Shown: piece after piece, positions 8,171 to 17,415 of the stretch | How the letters are laid out: each line of letters begins with the position of its first letter | Position numbering within the stretch: the first letter of the stretch is position 1 | NCBI RefSeq assembly: GCF_027460265.1 | Contig: NZ_JAPZBC010000001.1 | Span: forward strand, 6,684,001-6,748,000 | Origin: Streptomyces sp. WMMC940 | GTDB lineage: Bacteria > Actinomycetota > Actinomycetes > Streptomycetales > Streptomycetaceae | DNA length: 64,000 nucleotides | Direction: 5' to 3' | Position numbers and translations under genes: made by a program | Notes under the pieces: model-generated | Databases searched by the model: none | Seen by the model: only the letters and a program-made list of their open reading frames with translations | Told to the model about the DNA's origin: nothing

Positions 8171-8818
8171 GTGAGCACACCGACACATGAGCGGGAGGAC
8201 GAGAGTCCCGGTGCGATCATCGGGCCCGATCGGTTGCTCGCGTTCGGTGACGCGGTCTTCGCCATCGCGATCACCCTCCTCGCCCTCGACATCACCGTGC
8301 CCGGTGATCTGGAGGCCGGCGACCTCGGTACGGCACTCCACCGGGCCCTCTCCGACATCGGCGCGTATCTGCTGAGCTTCGTCGTCATCGGTGTGCTGTG
8401 GCTCAGCCAGCACACCCTGTTCCACCGCGTCGCCCGGCTCGACTCCTGTCTGCTGTACCTCTATCTCGCGCTGCTCGCCGTGATCGCCGCACTGCCGTTT
8501 CCCACCCGTCTGATCAGCGAGTACTCGGACACCGCCGCGGCGACCGCCGTGTACGCCGGATCCATCGCCGCCGCCTCGGGCCTGATCACCGCGATGACAC
8601 TGCGGTTGCTGCTGCGGCCGGCCCTGGCCACTCCGGGCACGGTGCCCCGGCGGCTGCGCATCGCCGTGTACGAGGGGCTGGTCATGGTGACCGTCTTCGC
8701 CGTCTCGGTGCCCCTGGCCTTCGCCTCGCCGAAGGTCGCCCAGTACTGGTGGCTGGCCGCGATCCCGGCGCGCGCCTGGCTCTCCCACCGGGTCCGCTCG
8801 GTCCCGCCCCGGGCCTGA
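8171..8818 (+). CDS. TMEM175-family (DUF1211) membrane protein, putative potassium channel
   Basis: A 215-residue protein with about six membrane helices. The hallmark is the first helix RLLAFGDAVFAIAITLLALDI, matching the F-S-D...F-A-I-A-I-T-L-L filter helix of TMEM175 channels (here F-G-D). Later conserved parts include LWLSQHTLFHRV and LPFPTRL. Bacterial members form potassium-selective tetramers. The start is GTG 8171: TAGCGT at 8158-8163 ends seven bases upstream and there is no ribosome site, so translation is probably leaderless. Confidence 0.88.
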   Translation: MSTPTHEREDESPGAIIGPDRLLAFGDAVFAIAITLLALDITVPGDLEAGDLGTALHRALSDIGAYLLSFVVIGVLWLSQHTLFHRVARLDSCLLYLYLALLAVIAALPFPTRLISEYSDTAAATAVYAGSIAAASGLITAMTLRLLLRPALATPGTVPRRLRIAVYEGLVMVTVFAVSVPLAFASPKVAQYWWLAAIPARAWLSHRVRSVPPRA

Positions 8819-9247
8819 CCCGGTGGCGCGTACGCCCCGGGCCGGAGGCGGTACGGGTGCCGGTCGTCCGTGCCGGGACCGCCGCGGTGCCGCGTACGCC
8901 GCCGTGCCGGGAAGGCGTCGGACCCGGACCGTCCTGCGGCCCGGCCCGGACTGTCCTGCGGCCCGGCCCGGCGGCGCGTTCCTGCCGCAAGAGAAGCACT
9001 GCCGGTGTCCCGCCGTGTCGTCGCTTCGCGATCTCGCCAACCGCAGGCCCGGCCGAGGGGCCCTTCGACGCTGCCTTCCTGCCGAGGTCGGCCATGAGGG
9101 TCCGGGCGGCGGATCGGCCCGTGACCGGGCCGGTGACCGAGTTCGGCGAAGGCCGCTCCTTCCGCGGTTGCGCCTGGATCGACTCGGTGCGGACCGTGCC
9201 GGTCGGAGTCCGACGGGGGTCGGGCCGATCACTTCCCGGTTCCCGCG
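8819..9247. other. Gene-free stretch with a 22-bp-period direct repeat
   Basis: No open frame here has recognisable protein features. The segment GTCCTGCGGCCCGGCCCGG occurs at 8931-8949 and again at 8953-8971. On the minus strand a stretch near 9010-9095 reads like a degraded coding sequence, but I cannot assign it to a family. Confidence 0.4.
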
Positions 9248-9703
9248 CTAGCCCGCCGGTCCCGGGCCTCCGTCGAGCAGCGCCGACAGCAGTCCGCCCA
9301 GTGCCTCGCGTTGTTCGGCGGTCAGGGGGGCCAGGATGTCCTCCGCAGCCGCGCGCCGGGCGCCGCGCAGCTCGCGCAGCGTGGTGCGTCCGAGGTCGGT
9401 GAGCTCCACGCGCACCACGCGGCGGTTCGTCGGGTCGGGCACCCGGCGGACGCGGCCGCCCGACTCCAGTGCGTCGACCAGCGTGGTGACGGCGCGCGGC
9501 ACCACCTCCAGGCGGTCGGCCAGATCGGCCATCCGCGGGGCCCCTTCGTACTGGGCGACGACGCGCAGCAGCCGGGCCTGGGCCGGGGTGATGCCGACCG
9601 GCCGCAGATGCTGCCGCTGAATGCGGTGCAGCCGCCGGGTGAGCCGCAGCAGCTGCTCGGCGAGCACGCCGTCCGCGTCGGGAACGGGGCCTGGGGTGGT
9701 CAT
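9248..9703 (-). CDS. MarR-family transcriptional regulator
   Basis: A 151-residue winged-helix regulator. The DNA-binding region is clear: PAQARLLRVVAQYE, then MADLADRLEVVPRAVTTLVDALE as the HTH and RVPDPTNRRVVRVELTDLG as the wing. It is divergent from an ABC exporter, and the gap contains an inverted repeat and a likely promoter, the usual layout of a MarR repressor and its efflux target. Confidence 0.93.
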   Translation of the reverse strand: MTTPGPVPDADGVLAEQLLRLTRRLHRIQRQHLRPVGITPAQARLLRVVAQYEGAPRMADLADRLEVVPRAVTTLVDALESGGRVRRVPDPTNRRVVRVELTDLGRTTLRELRGARRAAAEDILAPLTAEQREALGGLLSALLDGGPGPAG

Positions 9704-9734
9704 GCACGGACGATATCAGGACCATGTTCATTGT

Positions 9735-9761
9735 GAGCATAGGTAATAATGAGCTATGCTC
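9735..9761. promoter_or_regulatory. Probable MarR operator before ABC exporter
   Basis: GAGCATAG (9735-9742) and CTATGCTC (9754-9761) form a perfect 8-bp inverted repeat with an 11-bp spacer. The spacer contains TAATAAT (9744-9750), a good -10 element. This AT-rich patch stands out in GC-rich surroundings, between the MarR gene and the transporter. Confidence 0.65.
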
Positions 9762-9798
9762 TTCGAGCTGCCGGGTCCCCGAACCGCGGAAGGAGCCC

Positions 9799-11619
9799 AT
9801 GCGCACCCACGACGGTCCGTCCTGGACGCCTCCCGATCGGCCGCTGGACCCCACGCGGCCCGCTCAGCCCGCCCAGGTGCGGCGCATCCTCCGTCTCTTC
9901 CGTCCCTACCGCGCGCGGCTCGCCGTGGTGGGGCTGCTGGTCGGAGCCTCGTCACTCGTCTCCGTCGCCTCGCCGTTCATGCTGCGCGAAATCCTGGACA
10001 CCGCGATCCCGCAGGGCCGTACGGGCCTGCTGTCGCTGCTCGCCCTGGGGATGATCGCCGCCGCCGTGACGACGAGCGTGTTCGGCGTTCTGCAGACGCT
10101 GATCTCGACCACGGTCGGCCAGCGCGTGATGCACGACCTCCGCACCGGCGTCTACGCCCAGCTGCAGCGCATGCCGCTCGCGTTCTTCACCCGGACGCGG
10201 ACCGGTGAGGTCCAGTCCCGCATCGCCAACGACATCGGCGGCATGCAGGCGACCGTCACCTCCACGGCGACCTCCCTGGTCTCCAATCTGACCGCCGTCG
10301 TCGCCACGGTCGTCGCCATGCTCGCGCTCGACTGGCGGCTCACGGTCGTCTCCCTGGTCCTGCTACCGGTCTTCGTCTGGATCAGTCGCCGGGTCGGGCG
10401 CGAGCGCAAGGCCATCACCACCCAGCGGCAGAAGCAGATGGCGGCCATGGCCGCTACGGTCACCGAGTCGCTGTCGGTCAGCGGCATCCTCCTCGGCCGC
10501 ACGATGGGCCGGGCGGACTCGCTCACCCGGTCGTTCGCCGACGAGTCCGAGCGCCTCGTCGATCTCGAGGTCCGTTCCAGCATGGCCGGCCGCTGGCGGA
10601 TGGCGGTCATCGGCATCGTCATGGCCGCGATGCCCGCCTTCCTGTACTGGGCGGCGGGGCTCGCGCTGCAGTCCGGCGGGGCCACGATCTCGATCGGCAC
10701 CCTGGTCGCCTTCGTCTCGCTGCAGCAGGGGCTGTTCCGTCCGGCCGTGAGCCTGCTGTCCACGGGTGTCCAGATCCAGACGTCGCTCGCCCTTTTCCAG
10801 CGGATCTTCGAGTACCTGGACCTGCGGGTGGACATCACCGAACCGGAGGATCCGGTCCGGCTGGCCGAGGTCGCGGGGGAAGTGCGGTTCGAGAAGGTCG
10901 GCTTCAGCTACGACGCCAGGAGCGGGTCGACGCTCGACGGCATCGGGATCACCGTGCCGGCCGGCGGGAGCCTCGCCGTGGTCGGGCCCACCGGGTCCGG
11001 CAAGTCCACGCTCAGCTATCTGGTGCCCAGGCTCTACGACGTCACGGAAGGCCGGGTCACCCTGGACGGCGTCGATGTCCGCGACCTCGATTTCGCCACC
11101 CTCTCCCGGGCCGTGGGCGTCGTCTCCCAGGAGACGTACCTCTTTCACGCGTCGGTCGCGGACAATCTGCGCTTCGCCAAGCCGGACGCCACCGACGCCG
11201 AGATCGAGGCGGCGGCGCGGGCCGCGCAGATCCACGACCACATCGCCTCGCTGCCCGACGGCTACGACACGCTCGTGGGCGAGCGGGGGTACCGGTTCTC
11301 CGGCGGTGAGAAGCAGCGGCTGGCCCTCGCCCGGACGATCCTGCGCGATCCGCCGGTGCTCATCCTGGACGAGGCCACGAGCGCGCTCGACACCCGCACG
11401 GAGCGCGCCGTTCAGCAGGCGATCGACGCACTCTCCGCCGGACGTACGACGATCACCATCGCCCACCGGCTCTCCACCGTGCGGGACGCCGACCAGATCG
11501 TCGTCCTCGACGGCGGGCGGATCGCCGAGCGCGGGACGCACGAGGAACTGATCGAGCGGAACGGGCGCTATGCCGCCCTGGTGCGCAGGGACGCCCAGTT
11601 GGCGCCGATCGTGTCCTGA
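9799..11619 (+). CDS. ABC transporter, fused permease and ATPase (multidrug-exporter type)
   Basis: A 606-residue half-transporter that should work as a dimer. A six-helix membrane domain spans about 35-330 and the ATPase about 360-600: Walker A GPTGSGKST near 396, a degenerate signature FSGGEKQR near 500 (FSGGE for LSGGQ), Walker B VLILDEATS near 519 and the switch histidine in IAHRLST. ATG 9799 follows GGAAGGAG; the upstream ATG 9724 lies in the operator region. Export of a drug or lipid is likely given the MarR neighbour; the substrate is unknown. Confidence 0.93.
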   Translation: MRTHDGPSWTPPDRPLDPTRPAQPAQVRRILRLFRPYRARLAVVGLLVGASSLVSVASPFMLREILDTAIPQGRTGLLSLLALGMIAAAVTTSVFGVLQTLISTTVGQRVMHDLRTGVYAQLQRMPLAFFTRTRTGEVQSRIANDIGGMQATVTSTATSLVSNLTAVVATVVAMLALDWRLTVVSLVLLPVFVWISRRVGRERKAITTQRQKQMAAMAATVTESLSVSGILLGRTMGRADSLTRSFADESERLVDLEVRSSMAGRWRMAVIGIVMAAMPAFLYWAAGLALQSGGATISIGTLVAFVSLQQGLFRPAVSLLSTGVQIQTSLALFQRIFEYLDLRVDITEPEDPVRLAEVAGEVRFEKVGFSYDARSGSTLDGIGITVPAGGSLAVVGPTGSGKSTLSYLVPRLYDVTEGRVTLDGVDVRDLDFATLSRAVGVVSQETYLFHASVADNLRFAKPDATDAEIEAAARAAQIHDHIASLPDGYDTLVGERGYRFSGGEKQRLALARTILRDPPVLILDEATSALDTRTERAVQQAIDALSAGRTTITIAHRLSTVRDADQIVVLDGGRIAERGTHEELIERNGRYAALVRRDAQLAPIVS

Positions 11620-11640
11620 GCGTCCGGTCGTTCCCTCGTC

Positions 11641-11665
11641 GGCCGCCGTGCCCGGAGCGGCGGCC
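11641..11665 (+). terminator. Terminator after ABC exporter
   Basis: GGCCGCCG (11641-11648), a 9-nt loop, then CGGCGGCC (11658-11665): a perfect 8-bp GC stem about 20 bp after the stop codon. No U-tract. Confidence 0.6.
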
Positions 11666-11804
11666 CTGCGCCGTGCCGTGTGTCGCGTCCCGAGTCATAG
11701 GGCGTGCACCGGGTTTCCGCCGTCCGTCGTCACTGGGCCGGTTCGCCGCAAGGACGACGGCGCGGGTTCCGTCATGTGCGCTTTCATCGGGTTAGCGTGC
11801 CCGT

Positions 11805-12683
11805 ATGACGAGGGAGTTCCCGAAGGCCCGGCGCCGTCGGCGCAGGCTCCGTCTGACACGCCGCGGCCGGCTGCTGCTGTTCGCGGGCGTGTTCGGCCTC
11901 ATCGGCGCGGTGACGGCCGTCGTCCTGACGCTGCTGCCCCACTCGAAGAAGAAGCCCGTCGCGCCCCAGGCGCGGCCGAAGACCCTGCTCGTCCCGGAGG
12001 GGTGGCGTTCCTCCCAGGTCTACGCCGCCGTGGACAAGGCACTCGGCGTCCGGGCGGGTACCACCCGCCGGACGGCGACCGCAGCGGGCTCGCGGTTGCG
12101 CCTGCCGGCGGACGCCCGCGGCAATCCCGAGGGCTATCTCTTCCCGGCGACCTATCCCGTCGGCCCCGAGTCGTCCCCGGGCAGTCTGCTCAGCTTCATG
12201 GTCAACACGGCGGGCCATCGCTTCGGCACCTCGTCCCTCACCGACGAGGCGCGGCGCCATGGAATGACGCTCCACCAGGCAGTGATCATCGCCAGCATCG
12301 TCCAGGCGGAGGCGGACAGCGCCGAGGACATGGCGAGGGTGGCACGAGTCGTGCACAACCGGCTCGCCCGGAACATGCCGCTCCAGATGGACTCGACCCT
12401 CAACTACGCCCTGAACCGCTCCACCCTCGACACCACCCGTCAGGACACCGGACTCCGTAGCCCGTACAACACCTATGCGCAGAAGGGTCTGCCGCCGACG
12501 CCGATCGGGAACCCGGGCGAGGCGGCGATGAAGGCGGCCGTGGGGCCGGCGGAGGGCGACTGGCTGTACTTCGTGACCGTCAGACCCGGGGACACGCGCT
12601 TCACCGCCGACTTCGAGGAGCACAACCGCAACGTCGCCGAGTTCAACAGGACCCGCGGCAGCGCGGGGTCCGACGCCGGGTGA
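11805..12683 (+). CDS. Short MltG/YceG-like endolytic transglycosylase
   Basis: A 292-residue protein with an Arg-rich cytoplasmic start, one membrane helix (about 26-46) and an extracytoplasmic MltG-type domain. The MltG catalytic region reads IASIVQAEAD near 162-170 (family: ASIIEKE, with catalytic Glu), and the conserved end RSPYNTYAQKGLPPTPIGNPGEAA is intact. It is far shorter than the usual Streptomyces MltG, which has a long disordered N-terminus, so it is probably a second paralogue. TAGCGT at 11793-11798 ends six bases before ATG 11805 and no ribosome site is seen, so the mRNA is probably leaderless. Confidence 0.88.
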   Translation: MTREFPKARRRRRRLRLTRRGRLLLFAGVFGLIGAVTAVVLTLLPHSKKKPVAPQARPKTLLVPEGWRSSQVYAAVDKALGVRAGTTRRTATAAGSRLRLPADARGNPEGYLFPATYPVGPESSPGSLLSFMVNTAGHRFGTSSLTDEARRHGMTLHQAVIIASIVQAEADSAEDMARVARVVHNRLARNMPLQMDSTLNYALNRSTLDTTRQDTGLRSPYNTYAQKGLPPTPIGNPGEAAMKAAVGPAEGDWLYFVTVRPGDTRFTADFEEHNRNVAEFNRTRGSAGSDAG

Positions 12684-12738
12684 CCGTCGGACCCGGCCCG
12701 AAGGTGATCCGGGGCCGCGGACGTCCTCCGAGGGCGCC

Positions 12739-13896
12739 TCAGCCGGGGACGGCGGCCAGGTCCCCGGCCGCCTCGTCCGGCGGCAGCGGGTCCCCGGACG
12801 ATTCGGCCGCGGGTCCGTGGTCCAGGAGCCGCATGATCTCCCGGACCGCGGCCCGTCCGGCCCGGTTGGCACCGATCGTCGAGGCGGACGGTCCGTAGCC
12901 GACGAGATGGACGCGTTCGTCCCGAACCGAGCGGGTGCCCTCCACCGCGATGCCGCCACCCGGCTCGCGCAGCTTCAGGGGCGCGAGATGGTCGATCGCG
13001 GCACGGAACCCGGTGGCCCAGAGAATGACATCCGCCTCGACCGCCCGGCCGTCGTCCCACGCCACGCCCTCCGGGGTGATCCGGTCGAACATCGGCACCC
13101 GGTCGAGGACGCCCTGCTCCCGGGCCCGCCGGATCGCGTCGTTCAGCGGCAGGCCCGTCACCGACACCACACTCCGCGGCGGCAGGCCCTTCCGGACCCG
13201 CTCCTCCACCAGGGCGACCGCCGCGCGCCCCTGCGCCTCCCCGAACGGGCCCTCACGGAACACCGGCGGCCTCCGGGTCACCCAGGTCGTCCCCGCCGCC
13301 ACCTCGGCGATCTCCATCAGGTGCTGGGTACCCGACGCGCCGCCGCCGACCACGACCACCCGCTGCCCGGCGAACGCCTCGGGACCGGGGTACTGGGCCG
13401 TGTGCAACTGCCGACCGCGGAAGGTCTCCTGGCCCGGGTAGTGCGGCCAGAACGGCCGGTCCCAGGTGCCGGTGGCATTGATGAGCGCCCGTGCGGCGTA
13501 CGCGCCCTCCGACGTCTCGACGCGCAGCCGACCGCGCGCGCCCTCGCGCACCGCGCGGACGTGGACGGGCCGGTGCACCCGAAGCCCGAAGGCGTCCTCG
13601 TAACGCGTGAAGTACTCGCCGATGACCTCGGAGGACGGACGGCCTTCGTCGGCGCCGGTCAGCTCCATGCCGGGCAGCGCATGCATGCCGTGGACCCTGC
13701 CGTACGTCAGCGACGGCCACCGGAACTGCCACGCTCCGCCGGGTCCCGGTGCGTGGTCCAGGACCACGAAGCCGACGTCGGGGCGCAGACCCACCCGCCG
13801 CAGGTGGTAGGCGCCGGACAGGCCGGCCTGTCCGGCACCGATGACGACCACGTCCACGTCTCGCACCGCGAAGTTGTTCACGGTTCTACCAACCAT
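12739..13896 (-). CDS. FAD/NAD(P)-dependent flavin monooxygenase-like oxidoreductase
   Basis: A 385-residue two-dinucleotide-fold protein. The FAD site GAGQAG is at about 21-26, a second Rossmann motif GGGASG at about 170, and the ATGF hinge motif of flavin-containing monooxygenases near 285 (LWATGFRAAI). The opening VDVVVIGAGQAGLSGAYHL and PGGAWQFRWPSL fit the CzcO/FMO-like group. The start is uncertain: ATG 13896 has little ribosome site, and GTG 13881 is an alternative. It lies 93 bp downstream of the aldehyde dehydrogenase on the same strand; a shared pathway is possible but unproven. Confidence 0.88.
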   Translation of the reverse strand: MVGRTVNNFAVRDVDVVVIGAGQAGLSGAYHLRRVGLRPDVGFVVLDHAPGPGGAWQFRWPSLTYGRVHGMHALPGMELTGADEGRPSSEVIGEYFTRYEDAFGLRVHRPVHVRAVREGARGRLRVETSEGAYAARALINATGTWDRPFWPHYPGQETFRGRQLHTAQYPGPEAFAGQRVVVVGGGASGTQHLMEIAEVAAGTTWVTRRPPVFREGPFGEAQGRAAVALVEERVRKGLPPRSVVSVTGLPLNDAIRRAREQGVLDRVPMFDRITPEGVAWDDGRAVEADVILWATGFRAAIDHLAPLKLREPGGGIAVEGTRSVRDERVHLVGYGPSASTIGANRAGRAAVREIMRLLDHGPAAESSGDPLPPDEAAGDLAAVPG

Positions 13897-13989
13897 GGGG
13901 GAGTCGTGGATCTTCCCGTTCCGGCCGGAGTGGACACAGGGGCGGCCCCTGACGCCGGCGAGGCCGTTCGCCGGCGGGGTCGGGCACGA

Positions 13990-15537
13990 TCAGAGGAAGG
14001 TGACCCCCTGGGCCAGCGGTAGCTCCTCCGAGTAGTTGACGGTGTTCGTGGCCCGGCGCATGTACGCGCGCCAGGCGTCGGAGCCCGACTCACGGCCCCC
14101 GCCGGTCTGCTTCTCGCCGCCGAACGCGCCACCGATCTCCGCCCCGGACGTGCCGATGTTGACATTGGCGATCCCGCAGTCGGAGCCGTCGGCGGCGAGG
14201 AACCGTTCGGCCTCCCGCTGGTCCCGGGTGAAGATCGAGGACGACAGGCCCTGGGGGACGTCGTTGTGCAGTTCGATCGCCTCCTCGAGCGTCCGGTAGG
14301 TCAGGACGTACAGGATCGGCGCGAACGTCTCCTCGCGGACGACGGCCGTCTGCACCGGCATCCGCACCACCGCCGGGCGCACATAGGCCGCCGAGGGCGC
14401 CTGTTCCCGCAGGTGGCGATCGCCCCCGGTCAGCAGCTTTCCGCCGTCGGCCTGCGCCGTGTCGAGGGCCTTCGTCATGGCGTCCAGTGCCTGCTTCGAG
14501 ATCAACGGACCCACCAGGGTGTCCTCCCGGAACGGGTCGCCGACCGGCAGCCGGGTGTAGGCGTGGACGATACTCCCGGTGAGATCGTCGGCGATGTCCT
14601 CGTGCACGATCAGCCGCCGCAGGCTCGTACAGCGCTGTCCGGCCGTGCCGGCCGCCGAGAAGACGATGGCGCGCAGGGCCAGGTCCAGGTCGGCGGCGGG
14701 GGTGACGACCGCTCCGTTGTTGCCGCCGAGCTCCAGCAGGCAGCGGCCGAAGCGGGCGGCGACCCGGGGGCCGACCTCTCGTCCCATGCGCACCGATCCG
14801 GTGGCACTGAGCAGCGCCACCCGCGGATCGTCGACCAGCCGCTCGCCGCACTCACGGTCGCCGAGCAGCAGCCGGTGGATCCCGTCGGGGGCGCCGGTCT
14901 CCGCGGCCGCCCGGCGAAGCAGGGCGTCACAGGCCACGGCGGTGAGCGGGGTCAGTTCCGAGGGCTTCCACACCACGGGGTCGCCGCAGACGAGCGCGAT
15001 CGCCGTGTTCCAGGACCAGACCGCGACGGGGAAGTTGAAGGCGGAGATCACCCCGACGACACCCAGGGGGTGCCAGCTCTCCGACAGCCGGTGGCCCGGT
15101 CGCTCCGACGCCATCGTGCGCCCGTACAGCTGACGCGAGAGACCGACCGCGAACTCGCAGACGTCGATCATCTCCTGCACTTCGCCCAGCGCCTCGGAGC
15201 TGATCTTCCCGGCCTCGACGGTGACGAGCTCGGCCAGGTCCTCCTGGTGCGCGGCGAGCAGCTCACCGAGACGTCCGACCACGGCTCCACGGCGCGGGGC
15301 CGGAACCGTGCGCCATTCCCGGAAGGCCGCCGCCGCCTCCGCGACGGCCCGGTCGGCGTCCTCGGCAGAGGAGGCGGGCAGGGTGAAGAGCGTCTCCCCG
15401 GTCAGCGGCGTCCGGGCGGTGAGCCCGCCGGCCGGGCCCCCGGAGCCGGCCTCGGGCACGGGCGCGCCACAGCGATGCAGCGCCCTCGCGGCCCGGTCCC
15501 GCAGGGCGTCCGTGCCGGGCAGTGCGGTGGTGGTCAT
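13990..15537 (-). CDS. Aldehyde dehydrogenase, ALDH7 type (probable piperideine-6-carboxylate / aminoadipate semialdehyde dehydrogenase)
   Basis: NAD(P)-dependent oxidation of an aldehyde. The 515-residue protein has the ALDH fold: SAFNFPVAVWSWN, the Glu base in LELGGNN, the nucleophile in GQRCTS and EETFAPILYVL. The C-terminal FGGEKQTGGGRESGSDAW is typical of the antiquitin family, which oxidises alpha-aminoadipate semialdehyde in lysine breakdown. ATG 15537 follows GAGGAG. The adjacent decayed FAD oxidoreductase may once have supplied a related amine or imino acid step (inference). Confidence 0.92.
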   Translation of the reverse strand: MTTTALPGTDALRDRAARALHRCGAPVPEAGSGGPAGGLTARTPLTGETLFTLPASSAEDADRAVAEAAAAFREWRTVPAPRRGAVVGRLGELLAAHQEDLAELVTVEAGKISSEALGEVQEMIDVCEFAVGLSRQLYGRTMASERPGHRLSESWHPLGVVGVISAFNFPVAVWSWNTAIALVCGDPVVWKPSELTPLTAVACDALLRRAAAETGAPDGIHRLLLGDRECGERLVDDPRVALLSATGSVRMGREVGPRVAARFGRCLLELGGNNGAVVTPAADLDLALRAIVFSAAGTAGQRCTSLRRLIVHEDIADDLTGSIVHAYTRLPVGDPFREDTLVGPLISKQALDAMTKALDTAQADGGKLLTGGDRHLREQAPSAAYVRPAVVRMPVQTAVVREETFAPILYVLTYRTLEEAIELHNDVPQGLSSSIFTRDQREAERFLAADGSDCGIANVNIGTSGAEIGGAFGGEKQTGGGRESGSDAWRAYMRRATNTVNYSEELPLAQGVTFL

Positions 15538-15669
15538 GCTGCGCTCCTCGGTTCGTCGTGGTCGTCGTGGTCGCGGCGGGGGCCCTCAGCCCGGACGGTC
15601 GCCTTCCGTTCCGGGCTCCGTCCCGTTCGCCGTACGGGGTCCTTCGGGGCACGGGCGGGCGCGGCGCAG

Positions 15670-16393
15670 TGAGCCGGTCTGCTGGGCGGCGTAGAGGTCG
15701 AAGGGGTCGTGCACGACGCGTCCGATCGCCCCGGACATCCATGCCCGGTCGTAGTGGGCCCCCGTCCGCGCCGCGTCGTGTCGCCGATCAGCGCGTTGCG
15801 GTCCGGCGTCATCTCGTGGAGTCCCGCCCAGCCTCCGCCGTCCGGCTCCGGCTCCGCCGGCGAGGGTGCGACACGGGCGGCGGCGGCGCGGGGCGGCACC
15901 GGCCACGCCTCGGTGAACTCCCTTCCGAGGCCGGGTTCCTGACGTGGGTCGGAAAGGCCGAGGACGAGACCGCCGGCGTTGTCGCCGTGGAAGTGCGGGG
16001 TGGATGTGAGGTCGAGGGTGAACGGATGCGTGGCGGGGGCGGGTGGATCGGCCCGGTGAGCGCGATCTGGCGGCGTCGGCCGACCCGGGCCGGCCCCACG
16101 TCCGCCCCCGGCCGGTCGTCGAACTCCCGCCACGCCCGCAGACCGCGCTGTCCCAGCCGGATGTCGAGCTGGTCCGAGAACTGCGCCCGCACGCCGATCG
16201 GCTTTCCGGAGGAACCGGAAGCCGGTGTGTCCCGCTCCAGAACCAGGACGTCACGGACGCCCGCCTCGGCGAGACGGAACGCCGTGCTCGCGCCGATGGC
16301 CCCGCCCCCGATCACCACCACCTCGGCCGCGCGGGGGAGCGGCTCGGAGCCGGGCGGTTCCGGGAGGGCCTGACGAGAGGTCTCGTGAGCCAT
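15670..16393 (-). pseudogene. Decayed FAD-dependent oxidoreductase (DAO/sarcosine-oxidase-like)
   Basis: The 5' part from ATG 16393 encodes a normal start (VVVIGGGAIGASTAFRLAEAG, the FAD-binding GxGxxG) up to about LRAWREFDD. About a hundred or more residues of the middle are missing. After a C-rich tract near 16035 the homologous reading continues in another frame (THPFTLDLTSTPHFHGDN, then LHEMTPDRNALIGD), and a third frame carries the end (AWMSGAIGRVVHDPFDLY, ending near 15690). Intact members are about 370-400 residues. At least two frameshifts plus a deletion make a working protein unlikely. Confidence 0.85.
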
Positions 16394-16522
16394 GAGGTCA
16401 TGGTGACCGCGGGGGCGCCCCCGCGTCCATGGAGCGCGCGGGAGCGCCCCGTTCCACCGGCGGTCGAGGACGGCTCGCCACGCGGACGCGCGATCCTGCC
16501 ACGCGGACGGGAGGATGGGGGT

Positions 16523-16951
16523 ATGCCCCAAGCCTTCACCACCCGAGTCCTCGACCTCACCACCGGCACGGCGGAGGCCGTGACCGATCTGACCGGCGCG
16601 TGCGAGACGTTCCTCGCGGAGACCGCCGACGGCCGCGACGGCCTGCTCAACGTGTTCGTTCCCCACGCCACCGCGGGCATCGCGCTGATCGAGACCGGCG
16701 CCGGCAGTGACCACGACCTGCTGTCCGCGCTGCACGTACTGCTTCCCGCCGACGACCGCTACCAGCACCGCCACGGCAGCCCGGGCCATGGCCGGGACCA
16801 CGTCCTGCCCGCGCTGGTGCCGCCCCACGCCACCCTGCCCGTCGTCGGCGGGAGGCTGGAACTCGGCACCTGGCAGTCCGTCTGTCTGGTCGATACGAAT
16901 CGGGACAATCCGGAGCGTCAGGTTCGGTTGTCGTTTCTCGGACAGCCCTGA
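16523..16951 (+). CDS. YjbQ family (UPF0047) protein
   Basis: A 142-residue single-domain protein of the YjbQ family; some members have weak thiamine-phosphate synthase activity, and the true role is unclear. Family motifs present: GLLNVFVPHATAGIALIE (His in PHATAG), HGRDHVLPAL in place of the usual N-x-x-A-H segment, and the end GTWQSVCLVDTNRDNPERQV, where most members have GTWQ.I.L.E.DGPR. ATG 16523 follows GGGAGG. Confidence 0.9.
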   Translation: MPQAFTTRVLDLTTGTAEAVTDLTGACETFLAETADGRDGLLNVFVPHATAGIALIETGAGSDHDLLSALHVLLPADDRYQHRHGSPGHGRDHVLPALVPPHATLPVVGGRLELGTWQSVCLVDTNRDNPERQVRLSFLGQP

Positions 16952-17415
16952 TGCGGGCAGGACTGTAGGACGGATTTCCGGCCGCGCCCGACGGCCCCTG
17001 AGGCGGGCCGTACCGGCTGTGACCGGGTTCAGCTGAACCGACTGCCCGCAGCCGCAGGCCTTCTGTGTCTCCACTCGTCGGTTCTGGACCTGGAGAGCAT
17101 GCCCGCGGGCTGGAAGGTCGGCGCGACACCGCCCGGCGGCCGGGACGTGCCGTTGGACGCAGGGTGCCGCGAGCCTCCAGGACCTGCGCCGACACACTCG
17201 TCCGCACCGCCGGCATCGCGCCGAACGCGGACGTGACGGCCCATGGCACAAGCGTCCCGCTGGGTTTCCTCGGCGCCGGCCACCTCTCCTGGATCGGGCG
17301 CGCGACCAGGCGTCACTAAACGGATGTGCGAATGTCAGTCGCGCATGATAGTCACTACCTCCACGAGGGGGGTGATCACTTGCCTCCCTGTGAGAGACAC
17401 CAAGGGGTGGGGACA
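16952..17415. other. Gene-free stretch before the HSP90 region
   Basis: About 460 bp without a convincing gene. The 84-codon frame at 17065-17319 has no ribosome site or recognisable motif. The 3' end must hold the promoter of the gene at 17416. No clear inverted repeat was noticed. Confidence 0.4.

Noticed and set aside
16952..17415. An 84-codon frame at 17065-17319 as a small gene
   Set aside because: No ribosome site and no conserved-looking features.
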